From contig DLIT01000175.1 in NCBI GenBank assembly GCA_002483865.1, forward strand, positions 1-16,128: a stretch of 16,128 nucleotides of DNA. The letters are read 5' to 3'. The DNA is from Brevundimonas sp. UBA7635 (GTDB taxonomy: Bacteria > Pseudomonadota > Alphaproteobacteria > Caulobacterales > Caulobacteraceae). Position numbers and translations under genes: made by a program. How positions within the stretch are numbered: position 1 is the first letter of the stretch; each line of letters begins with the position of its first letter. Shown piece by piece: positions 1-6,542 of the stretch. The notes below the pieces were generated by a model. The model had not been told where the DNA came from. It did not search any database and worked only from the letters and a program-made list of their open reading frames with translations.

Positions 1-280
1 TGGCCGTGCGCCGCCTCGCCGGAGCCGGGGTCGCCACCGCCTCGGCCGTCAGCACCACCGACACGCGTGCCATGCCTGGCATGGCCTTCAGGGCCGCCTC
101 GGCCTCGTCCCGCACCGGGGCATAGAGGGCTGTCTGGTCCGGGGCCACCTCGATGACAAAGCCCGCCCGGTCCTCGGCCACCATCAGGCCCTTTACCAGG
201 CCAGCCTCGCACAGGCCATGGCCTGACCGGGGGTCGGCAATCCGGTTCAGGGTTTCGATGACGGCGTCGCGGGTGATCAC
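1..280 (-). CDS. mrp: Mrp/ApbC-type iron-sulfur cluster carrier, N-terminal part (partial)
   Basis: Only the first 93 codons lie in the window; the rest runs off the left edge. The reverse strand reads VITRDAVIETLNRIADP from a GTG at 280-278, then a MIP18/DUF59-like fold ending in MPGMARVSVVLTAEA and an Ala/Pro/Arg-rich linker. This is the usual N-terminal layout of Mrp/NBP35-family P-loop ATPases that carry and transfer Fe-S clusters in the cytosol; the ATPase domain would lie outside the window. The start is supported by AAGGAG (minus strand, 295-290) nine bases upstream. The Cys found in the DUF59 loop of many homologues (TPACP-type) is replaced here by APDQTAL, which I recall as common in alphaproteobacterial Mrp. 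It is divergent from miaA with 78 bases between the starts. A stand-alone DUF59 protein is the alternative, since the ATPase part is not visible. Confidence 0.75.
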   Translation of the reverse strand, partial: MITRDAVIETLNRIADPRSGHGLCEAGLVKGLMVAEDRAGFVIEVAPDQTALYAPVRDEAEAALKAMPGMARVSVVLTAEAVATPAPARRRTA

Positions 281-358
281 AGCTATAGTCTCCTTGGCCC
301 TTGCCGGGCCGGTCGTGCGCGTTCTATCGCCCTCTGCCCTACTCTGCGAGCCTGTTCC

Positions 359-1228
359 TTGACCAAAGCCCCCCGCCTGACCCTGATCGCTGGCCCGACC
401 GCCTCGGGCAAGTCACGTCTGGCGCTGGATCGGGCCCGCCAGACGGGGGCGGTCATCATCAATGCCGACAGCCAGCAGCTCTATGCCGACCTGCGCGTCC
501 TGACCGCCCGCCCCTCGCCTGAGGACGAGGCTGCTGCCGACCACCGCCTCTATGGCGTTGCCGATGCAAATGAGGCCTGGTCCGTCGGCCAGTGGACCCG
601 TGCGGTCCTTGCTCTCCTGGACGAGCTGGGGGATCGGCCCGCGCTTCTAGTGGGCGGCACCGGGCTCTATTTCAGCGCCCTGACCCAGGGCCTGGCCGAC
701 ATTCCGCCTGTGCCCCTCGCAGTCCGCGACCAGGTCCAGGCCCGGTTCGACGATCTGGGCGAAGCGGGCTTCCGACACCGCTTGGCTGAACAGGATCCGG
801 CGAGTGCCGCCGCCATCCCCCCCGGCGATCGCCAGCGCCTCGTCCGCGCCGCAGCGGTAGCTCAGGCGACGGGCCGGTCGCTAACCGAATGGAAGGCCGA
901 CACCCGTCCCCTGCTGGCCCCCGGCAGCTATGAGCGCCTGGTCATCGAGCCCGAGCGGGCGCGCCTGTATGCCAACTGCGACGCCCGGGTGCTCCAGATG
1001 ATGCAGAGGGGGGCTCTGGAGGAGGTCCGCGCCCTGGTGGCCCGCGACCTGGACCCTGGCCTGCCCGCCATGAAGGCCGTCGGCGTTCCCGAGCTGATCA
1101 GCCACCTGCACGGTGAGCGAACCCTTGCCGAGGCGGTCGCGGCCCTGCAGCAGGCCACCCGCAACTATGCCAAACGCCAATTGACCTGGTTCCGCAACCA
1201 GTGCCGCGATTGGGTGCGTGCTCGCTAG
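359..1228 (+). CDS. miaA: tRNA dimethylallyltransferase MiaA
   Basis: MiaA adds a dimethylallyl group to N6 of adenosine 37 in tRNAs reading U-starting codons, the first step towards ms2i6A. Visible signatures are the P-loop GPTASGKS (residues 12-19), the DSQQLY segment with the expected catalytic Asp37 (usually DSMQVY), GGTGLYF at 99-105, QRLVRA in the middle and NYAKRQLTWFRNQ near the C-terminus, which matches the family's RRYAKRQ.TWFR. At 289 residues it is a little shorter than the roughly 310 of E. coli MiaA. Translation probably starts at TTG 359 (MTKAPRLTLIAGPT): it places the P-loop at the normal distance and no ATG lies in frame before it. The Shine-Dalgarno signal is weak. It stands divergent to the mrp-like gene and no partner gene follows closely. 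Confidence 0.95.
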   Translation: MTKAPRLTLIAGPTASGKSRLALDRARQTGAVIINADSQQLYADLRVLTARPSPEDEAAADHRLYGVADANEAWSVGQWTRAVLALLDELGDRPALLVGGTGLYFSALTQGLADIPPVPLAVRDQVQARFDDLGEAGFRHRLAEQDPASAAAIPPGDRQRLVRAAAVAQATGRSLTEWKADTRPLLAPGSYERLVIEPERARLYANCDARVLQMMQRGALEEVRALVARDLDPGLPAMKAVGVPELISHLHGERTLAEAVAALQQATRNYAKRQLTWFRNQCRDWVRAR

Positions 1229-1273
1229 AGCAACGGCCTCGCAGTGCAGAGTTCCTTGATTGCTGCAATGTGA

Positions 1274-1606
1274 ATGACTAGCCTGTTCCGAAACCCACTG
1301 CTCAGGTCATCAGAAATGTTCGTCGCCATTATCTTCGCTGCGCTCGCGATTCAGGCAGCCCCTGCGACGGCTTCCGTCGGCGCTCCATCGGCAGAACCGG
1401 TAAATGGCTCGCAGTCCGCTTCCGTGCAGGACCGCGATAGCAGAAATGATCTTGATCGCGTGGTTTGCCGTCGCGAAAATGTCGTGGGCAGCAATCGTCC
1501 GCAACGCATCTGTCACACGCGACGCGAATGGGCCGCCATGCGTGAAGCCGCTCAGGACACCCTGAATCGCAGCGAGCGCGACTCGGTCAACTCATTAACC
1601 CAATAG
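1274..1606 (+). CDS. Small exported protein of unknown function with two-Cys domain
   Basis: This 110-residue protein has a basic N-terminus, a hydrophobic stretch (MFVAIIFAALAIQAA, residues 15-29) and a plausible signal peptidase I site at PATAS, so it is predicted to be periplasmic. The mature C-terminal half carries DRVVCRRENVVGSNRPQRIC followed by HTRREWAAM. The pattern Cys, then a Gly-Ser turn with basic residues, then Cys, then a Thr/Glu-Trp segment resembles a small conserved exported family that I recall from sphingomonads and Caulobacterales, with no assigned function. The two Cys residues could form a disulfide. ATG 1316 is an alternative start that would leave a shorter signal peptide with almost no basic n-region; neither start has a good ribosome binding site. 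Its base composition looks less GC-rich than its neighbours. It sits between miaA and ssrA on the same strand. Confidence 0.7.
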   Translation: MTSLFRNPLLRSSEMFVAIIFAALAIQAAPATASVGAPSAEPVNGSQSASVQDRDSRNDLDRVVCRRENVVGSNRPQRICHTRREWAAMREAAQDTLNRSERDSVNSLTQ

Positions 1607-1649
1607 CCAGCATAACCCGTCTCCTTCCTGCCTATATTCATAATCCTCC

Positions 1650-1678
1650 TTGGCAGGCTGAGGTCGGATCCCTATATT
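1650..1678 (+). promoter_or_regulatory. Sigma70-type promoter of ssrA
   Basis: TTGGCA at 1650-1655 and TATATT at 1673-1678 are separated by exactly 17 bases, close to the housekeeping consensus, and are AT-rich against a GC-rich background. Transcription would begin near 1685, just before the first hairpin of the tmRNA acceptor piece. A second AT-rich stretch at 1632-1644 (CTATATTCATAAT) partly repeats the -10 region and could be an additional promoter element, but I see no good -35 for it. Confidence 0.6.
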
Positions 1679-1684
1679 TATACC

Positions 1685-1767
1685 GTTCGGGTTCGCCCGG
1701 ACTATGGCGATAAACGCGCTTGTAATAAGCGGACCGGACCCGGGTGCGATTCCCGGCGGCTCCACCA
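1685..1767 (+). ncRNA. ssrA: tmRNA acceptor piece
   Basis: This piece carries the T-arm, the 3' acceptor strand and an encoded CCA end (1765-1767), so alanine would be charged here. Its 5' end begins with a 7-bp hairpin, GTTCGGG (1685-1691) and CCCGGAC (1696-1702), closed by a TTCG tetraloop, one base pair being G-U. A second small hairpin, CGCTT to AAGCG, lies around 1717-1731. At about 83 bases the piece matches the size I recall for the Caulobacter acceptor RNA. The exact 5' end is inferred. Confidence 0.8.
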
Positions 1768-1800
1768 TCTTCTTCCCCGCGTTATCGGCGGAGGCAGCAT
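1768..1800 (+). other. Intervening segment of pre-tmRNA, removed in processing
   Basis: These 33 bases join the CCA end of the acceptor piece to the 5' end of the coding piece. CCGC (1777-1780) and GCGG (1788-1791) can form a small hairpin. In permuted tmRNAs this loop is excised by tRNA-processing nucleases, giving two RNAs held together by base pairing. It contains no ORF and no promoter that I can see. Confidence 0.75.
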
Positions 1801-2020
1801 GGGGCCGACTAGCATCGACGGACGTGTAAAGAAGATGCTTTCGCTCGACGTGGCTCATCGTATTCGGGCTATTAAACTAAATGCGAACGATAACTTCGCT
1901 GGAGAAGTCCGCCTCGCCGCGTAATGCGGTTCGGTAGATTTCGAATCTAAACTCCTGGGGGTTCAGATCCTCAGGCGGGGCTCGGAGGGTGCCTGGCAAC
2001 AGAAACCCTCCACTTTCCTC
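1801..2020 (+). ncRNA. ssrA: tmRNA coding piece with proteolysis tag
   Basis: The piece starts with GGGGCCGACTAGCATCGACG, the conserved 5' tRNA-like half with its degenerate D-arm. The tag reading frame is GCG at 1883-1885 to stop TAA at 1922-1924 and encodes ANDNFAGEVRLAA, preceded in the finished protein by the alanine charged on the tmRNA. The first six residues match the Caulobacter tag (AANDNFAEEFAVAA) as I recall it, while the second half differs. Downstream stems are TAGATT/AATCTA around 1935-1949, CCTGGGG (1954-1960) with CCTCAGG (1969-1975), and GGAGGGT (1984-1990) with ACCCTCC (2005-2011). The 3' end is placed just after the last stem. sspB, whose product binds such tags, follows about 100 bases downstream. 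Confidence 0.88.
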
Positions 2021-2126
2021 AAAACCTGTGGTCGCCGGTTAAACTCTGGTGGTATGCGTGCAGCCTGCGTCTTTCGCCTGATGTCGGACGCATGTAACAG
2101 TCGCGCGTTCAGACTTGAGGCCCACC

Positions 2127-2624
2127 ATGACGGATCAAACCCCTCCTCTCGACGAGATGCATTATGGGCAGCTCGCTCAGGACGCCCTACGCGGTGTGAT
2201 CCGGTCTGCGCTTGAGCGCGCGGCCGAGCCGACCGGCATTCCCGGTGCCCACCACTTCTACATCACCTTCAAGACCCGGGCTCCCGGCGTCAGCGTCCCG
2301 CCGGATATCCTGGCCAAGTATCCGGACGAGATGACCATCGTCCTGCAGCACCAGTACTGGGACCTCAGCGTCGAGGCTGACCGCTTTTCGGTCATGTTGA
2401 AGTTCGGCGGCATGCCCAAGGTGCTCGCCGCACCCTATACCGCCGTCACCCGCTTCTACGACCCGTCGGTCCAGTTTATGCTCCAGTTCGACGAGCCCGA
2501 GATCGTCGAGGCAGAGGTCGCCCCGCTGACCCCCGCCGCGCGTGAGCCATCCAAGACGCCCCAGCCCGCCTCCGAGGACGAAGGCCCGAAGGTCGTTTCG
2601 CTGGACCAGTTCCGCAAGAAGTAA
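2127..2624 (+). CDS. sspB: SspB, ClpXP adaptor for ssrA-tagged proteins (alpha type)
   Basis: SspB binds the N-terminal half of the ssrA tag and tethers the tagged protein to ClpX, speeding its degradation in the cytosol. The 165-residue protein has the alphaproteobacterial SspB domain (about residues 8-130), with HHFYITFKT at 42-50, PDEMTIVLQHQYWDL at 66-80 and RFSVMLKFGGMP at 86-97. A flexible linker rich in Pro, Ala, Ser and Glu follows (131-153), and the protein ends in PKVVSLDQFRKK, which fits the short ClpX-binding tail of this family. ATG 2127 is chosen because GAGG (2117-2120) lies six bases upstream; an in-frame TTG at 2115 would cover that signal. The tmRNA gene that encodes the tag lies directly upstream on the same strand, so adaptor and ligand are linked genetically. 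Confidence 0.93.
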   Translation: MTDQTPPLDEMHYGQLAQDALRGVIRSALERAAEPTGIPGAHHFYITFKTRAPGVSVPPDILAKYPDEMTIVLQHQYWDLSVEADRFSVMLKFGGMPKVLAAPYTAVTRFYDPSVQFMLQFDEPEIVEAEVAPLTPAAREPSKTPQPASEDEGPKVVSLDQFRKK

Positions 2625-2722
2625 GCCTTTTCAGTCTTTCGAAATTCAGTAATCTCCCAACGACCGGTCATGACCTGATCGGCCGTTTTGCTGTCGTCGG
2701 CACCTTGCGGGAGGGATGGGGG

Positions 2723-3487
2723 ATGAGGCTCAGCGTCTGGCTTGGCAGGATGGCGTCGCTGGCGCTGATGGCCTGCCTGACACTTGCGCCCGGCATCAGC
2801 CAGGCCGAACCGGGCTTTGAGGGCTGGGCGTCCATCATCCTTGCTGGCGACTGGCGCGATGGACGGGGCCAGCCGATCGAGGCTTTCGACAATGCCCGGC
2901 GCGACCTGTCGCGCGCTGTGCTGGAGCGCGGCTTTGCCACCCGGCACCATGCCTCCCTGACCCTGAACCCGGCCAAGCCTGACACCGTCTCCCCGGTCGA
3001 AGCCCTGCGCCGGATCGAGACCGTGACACGCCAGGCTCCGGATGGCTGCCTGTTCTACCTGACATCCCACGGAGTGCCGTCGCGCCTGACCTTTGGCGAT
3101 ACCAAGGGGATCGAGCCGGTCGATCTGGCCCGCATGCTGAGACAATGGTGCGGAACCCGGCCGACGGTGGTTGTGCTGTCCGCCTGCTATTCCGGCACCT
3201 TCGTCGATGGCTTGAAGGCACCCAACCGTATGATCATGACGGCGGCCCGGCGCGACCGCACCTCCTTCGGCTGCGGGGTCGATGAAACCTATCCCTGGTT
3301 CGACGCCTGCGTGCTGGACAGCCTGCCTGAGGCCACGCACTTTCTTGAGCTGGCCCGCCTGACCCGTGAGTGCGTCACCCAAAGGGAAGCCGAAGCCAAG
3401 GTCACCCTGCCCTCTGAGCCCCAGGTCTTTGTCGGGGCCGAAATGCAGATCCGCCTGCCCACCCTCAGGTTCGATGCCAGTTCCTGA
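2723..3487 (+). CDS. Secreted C13-family (legumain/caspase-fold) cysteine peptidase
   Basis: The 254-residue product starts MRLSVWLGRMASLALMACL, a typical Sec signal peptide with likely cleavage after ISQA near residue 28, so it should act in the periplasm or outside. The mature part has the clan CD layout: a strand ending FYLTSHG with the putative catalytic His116, then TVVVLSACYSG with the putative catalytic Cys155. The final residues are basic and polar, with no membrane anchor. Peptidase C13 members include legumains and the GPI-transamidase catalytic subunit; the bacterial proteins are mostly uncharacterised and their substrates unknown. ATG 2723 is preferred over an in-frame TTG at 2705 because a GGGAGGGA ribosome binding site lies about seven bases before it and the signal peptide then begins correctly. 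Extra Cys residues at 109, 143, 184 and 196 suggest disulfides. It follows sspB by 98 bases, but a functional link is only a guess. Confidence 0.8.
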   Translation: MRLSVWLGRMASLALMACLTLAPGISQAEPGFEGWASIILAGDWRDGRGQPIEAFDNARRDLSRAVLERGFATRHHASLTLNPAKPDTVSPVEALRRIETVTRQAPDGCLFYLTSHGVPSRLTFGDTKGIEPVDLARMLRQWCGTRPTVVVLSACYSGTFVDGLKAPNRMIMTAARRDRTSFGCGVDETYPWFDACVLDSLPEATHFLELARLTRECVTQREAEAKVTLPSEPQVFVGAEMQIRLPTLRFDASS

Positions 3488-3590
3488 CGACCCAACCCGG
3501 ATCACGACCTCACAGCCCGAATTTCCGCTTCCCTTGGGCGCTCGTCAGGCGCATAAGAACATAAAGGGAACACGATTGAGGGAGGTTGAG

Positions 3591-3992
3591 ATGAAGCTGG
3601 GCGGTGGATGCCATTGCGGCGCAGTTCGTTATCAGATGGAGCTTGAGGGAGCGCGCCATGCCCTGTGTCACTGCACAGACTGCCGGCGCGCGTCAGGGGC
3701 CCCGGCCGTCGGCTGGGCCATGGTCCCGCGCGGCCAGGTCGAGATCAGTGGCGAGCCTGCGGCCTATGCCTCGTCTGCCGATGCCCGGCGGCTGTTCTGC
3801 GACCGCTGTGGCACCAGCCTCTTCTACCTGAACGAGGCCATGCTGCCCGGCATGATCGATGTCCAGTCGGGCACCCTGGATGATCCCAATGTTCTGTCGC
3901 TGGAGGCCCATATCCAGACCGCCGAGCGCCTGGACTGGATGAAGCACCTGGACGCCCTGCCCGCCTTTGAGCGATTCCCGCCTCAGGCCTGA
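3591..3992 (+). CDS. GFA-family zinc-binding protein
   Basis: This 133-residue protein shows the full GFA (glutathione-dependent formaldehyde-activating enzyme/CENP-V) cysteine pattern: GGCHCGAVRY with Cys7 and Cys9, LCHCTDCRR with Cys26, Cys28 and Cys31, and FCDRCGTSLFY with Cys70 and Cys73. These seven residues would form the structural and the labile zinc sites. The C-terminal segment with HIQTAERLDW and a Pro/Phe-rich end is also usual. The biochemical role of most family members is uncertain; formaldehyde activation should not be assumed. ATG 3591 is supported by GGGAGG a few bases upstream; a long in-frame extension reaching back into the preceding peptidase gene is not credible. It converges on the RusA-like gene and their ends overlap by ten bases (3983-3992), so neither has its own terminator between them. 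Confidence 0.92.
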   Translation: MKLGGGCHCGAVRYQMELEGARHALCHCTDCRRASGAPAVGWAMVPRGQVEISGEPAAYASSADARRLFCDRCGTSLFYLNEAMLPGMIDVQSGTLDDPNVLSLEAHIQTAERLDWMKHLDALPAFERFPPQA

Positions 3993-4408
3993 CGCCGGAA
4001 GCAGCGGATGGTGATCCGCTCACGTTCGCCCTCGAAGCGCTCGACCAGCAGCCGGGCGACCTGGCTGTCGTCGTGGAACAGGTAGCCCTTGATGGAATCC
4101 AGCAGGGCCTTGGCCAGGTTATCCAGGTCCATCCAGGGCGGATCGCCAATGTGCTCCATGCGGATCTCGACCACATGGTCGCCCCAGGACGGGCGTGACT
4201 GCCACTCCTTGCGCATGAACTCATAGACCAGGGGCTTGTAGTACTTGGCCTGGGTGGTCAGGCCGTCGATGGTGATCTCGACAGTTTCGCCCACCTGGCG
4301 TCCCCGCACCTTTCCGGTGCCAATCCAGCCGTCCACGCGTAAAAAGCCCTTCAATCCCTGGTCGGGCTGCCTTGCCCTGACGGCGGCAAGTGCTACACCC
4401 CCATCCAA
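3983..4408 (-). CDS. RusA-like Holliday junction resolvase family protein
   Basis: RusA enzymes are small dimeric endonucleases that cut four-way DNA junctions using a cluster of acidic residues. The 141-residue product contains MDLDNLAKALLDSIKG followed by FHDDSQV. Asp94, Asp96, Asn97, Lys100, Asp104 and Asp113/Asp114 match the RusA signature DLDN..K..LDAL ... DD.Q, whose acidic residues and Lys are essential in E. coli RusA. The N-terminal half has FLRVDGWIGTGKVRGR, similar to the first strand and basic loop of the family. Most RusA genes lie in prophages; here the neighbours are housekeeping genes and no phage gene is visible. The ATG at 4408 has GGGAAG a few bases upstream, but a start nearer the LKGFLRVDGW segment (codons 19-28) would give a more usual length. 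It diverges from fumC with only 26 bases between the starts. Confidence 0.75.
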   Translation of the reverse strand: MDGGVALAAVRARQPDQGLKGFLRVDGWIGTGKVRGRQVGETVEITIDGLTTQAKYYKPLVYEFMRKEWQSRPSWGDHVVEIRMEHIGDPPWMDLDNLAKALLDSIKGYLFHDDSQVARLLVERFEGERERITIRCFRRQA

Positions 4409-4434
4409 CTTCCCGCCACGTCTGAGAGTTCGTG

Positions 4435-5826
4435 ATGAGCAACGTCCGCACCGAAACCGATACTTTTGGCCCGATCGAAGTCGCCGCCGACCGCTACTGG
4501 GGTGCCCAGGCCCAGCGTTCTCTGGGTAACTTCAAGATTGGCTGGGAAAAGCAGCCACTGCCGGTCGTCCGCGCCCTGGGCATCGTCAAGCGCGCTGCGG
4601 CTGAAACCAACCGCGATCTGGGCAAGCTGGACGCCGACCTGTGCGCCGCCATCGTCCAGGCCGCCAACGAAGTCATCGAAGGCAAGCTGAACGACCACTT
4701 CCCGCTGGTCGTCTGGCAGACAGGTTCGGGCACCCAGTCGAACATGAACGCCAACGAGGTCATCTCGAACCGCGCCATTGAAATCCTCGGCGGCGAGATG
4801 GGCACCAAGACGCCGGTCCACCCGAACGACCACGTTAACATGAGCCAGTCGTCCAATGACACCTATCCAACGGCCATGCACGTCGCCTGCGCCGAACAGG
4901 TCGTCAACGACCTGATCCCGGCTCTGAAGCACCTGCACGCTGCTCTGGATGCCAAGGCCAAGGCGTGGAACCACATCATCAAGATCGGCCGCACCCACAC
5001 CCAGGACGCCACCCCGCTGACGCTCGGCCAAGAGTTCGGTGGCTATGCCCACCAGGTCGCCATGGGCATCGAGCGCATCGAGCAGACCCTGCCGCGCCTA
5101 ATGGAGCTGGCCCAGGGCGGTACTGCCGTTGGCACCGGCCTGAACGCCCCCGTCGGCTTTGCTGAAAAGGTCGCCGAAAACATCGCCAAGATTACCGGCC
5201 TCGGCTTCACCACGGCCCCGAACAAGTTCGAGGCCCTGGCCGCCCACGACGCCATGGTCTTCACCCACGGTGCCATCAACACGGTCGCTGCCTCGCTGTT
5301 CAAGATCGCCAACGACATTCGCTTCCTGGGTTCCGGCCCGCGTTCGGGTCTGGGCGAACTGTCCCTGCCGGAAAACGAGCCGGGCTCGTCCATCATGCCG
5401 GGCAAGGTGAACCCGACCCAGTGCGAAGCCCTGACCCAGGTCTGCGCTCAGGTTCACGGCAACAACGCCGCCATCTCGTTCGCGGGTTCGCAAGGCCACT
5501 TTGAACTGAACGTCTACAACCCGGTCATGGCCTACAACTTCCTGCAGTCGGTCCGTCTGGTTGCCGACGCCGCCATCAGCTTCACCGACAACTGCGTCGT
5601 CGGCATCGAGCCGCGCGAAGACAACATCAAGCGTGGCCTGGAAAACTCGCTGATGCTGGTCACCGCGCTCAACGGCAAACTGGGCTATGACGCCTGCGCC
5701 AAGATTGCCAAGACCGCGCACAAGAACGGCACCACCCTGCGTGAGGAAGCTGTCGGCGGCGGCTATCTGACGAACGAGGAGTTCGACCAGTACGTCCGCC
5801 CGGAAAACATGATCTCGCCGCGCTAA
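4435..5826 (+). CDS. fumC: Fumarate hydratase, class II
   Basis: FumC converts fumarate to L-malate in the TCA cycle; it is the oxygen-stable, cofactor-free homotetrameric form. The 463-residue length is normal. Signatures are [18 protein letters not shown] (about residues 97-114), [19 protein letters not shown] with the expected active-site region, [17 protein letters not shown] and the superfamily signature [16 protein letters not shown] 4435 gives the standard N-terminus [16 protein letters not shown]; an overlapping GTG at 4432 would add one residue. It runs divergently from the RusA-like gene, so its promoter probably lies within that gene's 5' coding region. An intrinsic terminator follows at once. 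Confidence 0.98.
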   Translation: MSNVRTETDTFGPIEVAADRYWGAQAQRSLGNFKIGWEKQPLPVVRALGIVKRAAAETNRDLGKLDADLCAAIVQAANEVIEGKLNDHFPLVVWQTGSGTQSNMNANEVISNRAIEILGGEMGTKTPVHPNDHVNMSQSSNDTYPTAMHVACAEQVVNDLIPALKHLHAALDAKAKAWNHIIKIGRTHTQDATPLTLGQEFGGYAHQVAMGIERIEQTLPRLMELAQGGTAVGTGLNAPVGFAEKVAENIAKITGLGFTTAPNKFEALAAHDAMVFTHGAINTVAASLFKIANDIRFLGSGPRSGLGELSLPENEPGSSIMPGKVNPTQCEALTQVCAQVHGNNAAISFAGSQGHFELNVYNPVMAYNFLQSVRLVADAAISFTDNCVVGIEPREDNIKRGLENSLMLVTALNGKLGYDACAKIAKTAHKNGTTLREEAVGGGYLTNEEFDQYVRPENMISPR

Positions 5827-5846
5827 ACGCCGGATCGTTCGAACCG

Positions 5847-5882
5847 AAAAGCCCCGCCGGATTTGTCCTGCGGGGCTTTTTC
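5847..5882 (+). terminator. Intrinsic terminator of fumC
   Basis: AAAAGCCCCGC (5847-5857) is the exact inverse of GCGGGGCTTTT (5870-5880), with a 12-base loop and a run of five T at 5877-5881. The GC stem flanked by A and T tracts is a textbook rho-independent terminator that could also work for transcripts from the other strand. It separates fumC from the following gene by 21 bases after the stop. Confidence 0.92.
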
Positions 5883-5951
5883 CTGGCTCGCGCCCGGGAA
5901 TGAACAGCGATACGATACGGGCGGCAATTCCGTGTTCCCGAGGTCATTCCG

Positions 5952-6542
5952 ATGTCGATCCTTGTCCACCATGCCCCGCAATCACGTTCCACCCGCCTGC
6001 TCTGGCTGCTGGAGGAATTGGGAGCCGACTATACGATCCACTATGTCGACATCCGCCGGCAGGACGGGCCGGGCCAGGCTGATCCATCCAACCCGCACCC
6101 GCTGAAACAGTCGCCGGCCATCGAGGTGGATGGTCAGGTGCTGATTGAATCGGTGCTGATCTTCCTGTTCCTCACCGACCGTTATCGTATCGCGGCGCTG
6201 GCCCCTACGCCGACGCATCCGCGCCGTGCGGAATATGTCTCGTGGCTGGGACTGTACAACGGCGTGCTGGAAAGCGTGCTGACGTCCGGTACCCCCGACA
6301 GCTGGACGCCGGTGCAGAAGGTCGCTTATGCGGAACTGGACCGCCGCTGGCGCGCCGCCATCAAGGACGGCGGCTTCATTCCGGGCGAGTTCTCGGCCCT
6401 GGACATCCTGTTCGGCAGCCTGCTGCAGTGGTTCCGCGGGGCCATGCCCGCCGGAGAACCCTATGACAGCTATGTGGAGCGCATCTCCGCGCGCCCCGCA
6501 CTGGGACGGGCCATGCAAAAGGACAGCCGCCCGCCTGAGTGA
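5952..6542 (+). CDS. Glutathione S-transferase family protein
   Basis: The 196-residue protein has an N-terminal thioredoxin-like GSH-binding domain: MSILVHHAPQSRSTRLLWLL with the Ser-Arg-Ser region where the catalytic Ser or Tyr of GSTs lies, then QSPAIEVDGQVLIES at about 55-69, which holds the cis-Pro and the Glu-Ser pair that binds the glutamyl part of glutathione. An all-helical C-terminal domain follows, with FSALDILFGSLLQWF matching the N-capping box and hydrophobic staple found in GSTs. Such cytosolic proteins conjugate or reduce electrophiles; the substrate is not predictable. ATG 5952 has GAGG eight bases upstream. It stands alone after the fumC terminator. Confidence 0.9.
   Translation: MSILVHHAPQSRSTRLLWLLEELGADYTIHYVDIRRQDGPGQADPSNPHPLKQSPAIEVDGQVLIESVLIFLFLTDRYRIAALAPTPTHPRRAEYVSWLGLYNGVLESVLTSGTPDSWTPVQKVAYAELDRRWRAAIKDGGFIPGEFSALDILFGSLLQWFRGAMPAGEPYDSYVERISARPALGRAMQKDSRPPE

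Larger units (their letters stand above)
1685..2020 (+). ncRNA. ssrA: Transfer-messenger RNA, circularly permuted two-piece form (whole precursor)
   Basis: tmRNA rescues stalled ribosomes and adds a degradation tag to the incomplete protein. Here the 3' part of the tRNA-like domain comes first and the 5' part second, the permuted order known from alphaproteobacteria. The T-arm is CCGGG (1740-1744), loop TGCGATT and CCCGG (1752-1756). The acceptor strand CGGCTCC (1757-1763) plus ACCA (1764-1767) pairs with GGGGCCG at 1801-1807, including the usual G-U pair at position 3. The two pieces are joined in the precursor by a loop (1768-1800) that must be cut out. The 5' end at about 1685 comes from the promoter position. 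The 3' end near 2020 is estimated from the last clear stem and from the roughly 220-base length of known coding pieces. Confidence 0.92.

Noticed and set aside
1735..1767. T-arm and CCA end resembling a tRNA gene
   Set aside because: No matching 5' acceptor strand, D-arm or anticodon arm lies upstream. The pairing strand GGGGCCG is downstream at 1801-1807, which is the permuted tmRNA arrangement.
1757..1800. tmRNA 3' end as a phage or island attachment site
   Set aside because: No integrase, no second copy of the acceptor-stem sequence and no foreign gene block is visible nearby.
1595..1858. 87-codon reading frame on the minus strand
   Set aside because: It lies across the tmRNA promoter, acceptor piece and excised loop, and has no family resemblance; RNA gene evidence is far stronger.
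2115..2126. TTG start for sspB
   Set aside because: The GAGG ribosome binding site for ATG 2127 lies inside this extension, and MTDQTPPLDE is a normal SspB beginning.
2456..3505. 349-codon open frame antisense to sspB and the C13 peptidase
   Set aside because: It crosses two well-supported genes and their intergenic gap; composition is typical of shadow frames.
3366..3590. N-terminal extension of the GFA gene
   Set aside because: It would overlap the peptidase gene, is Pro/Ser-rich and unlike the family; ATG 3591 has a good ribosome binding site and begins the conserved domain at once.
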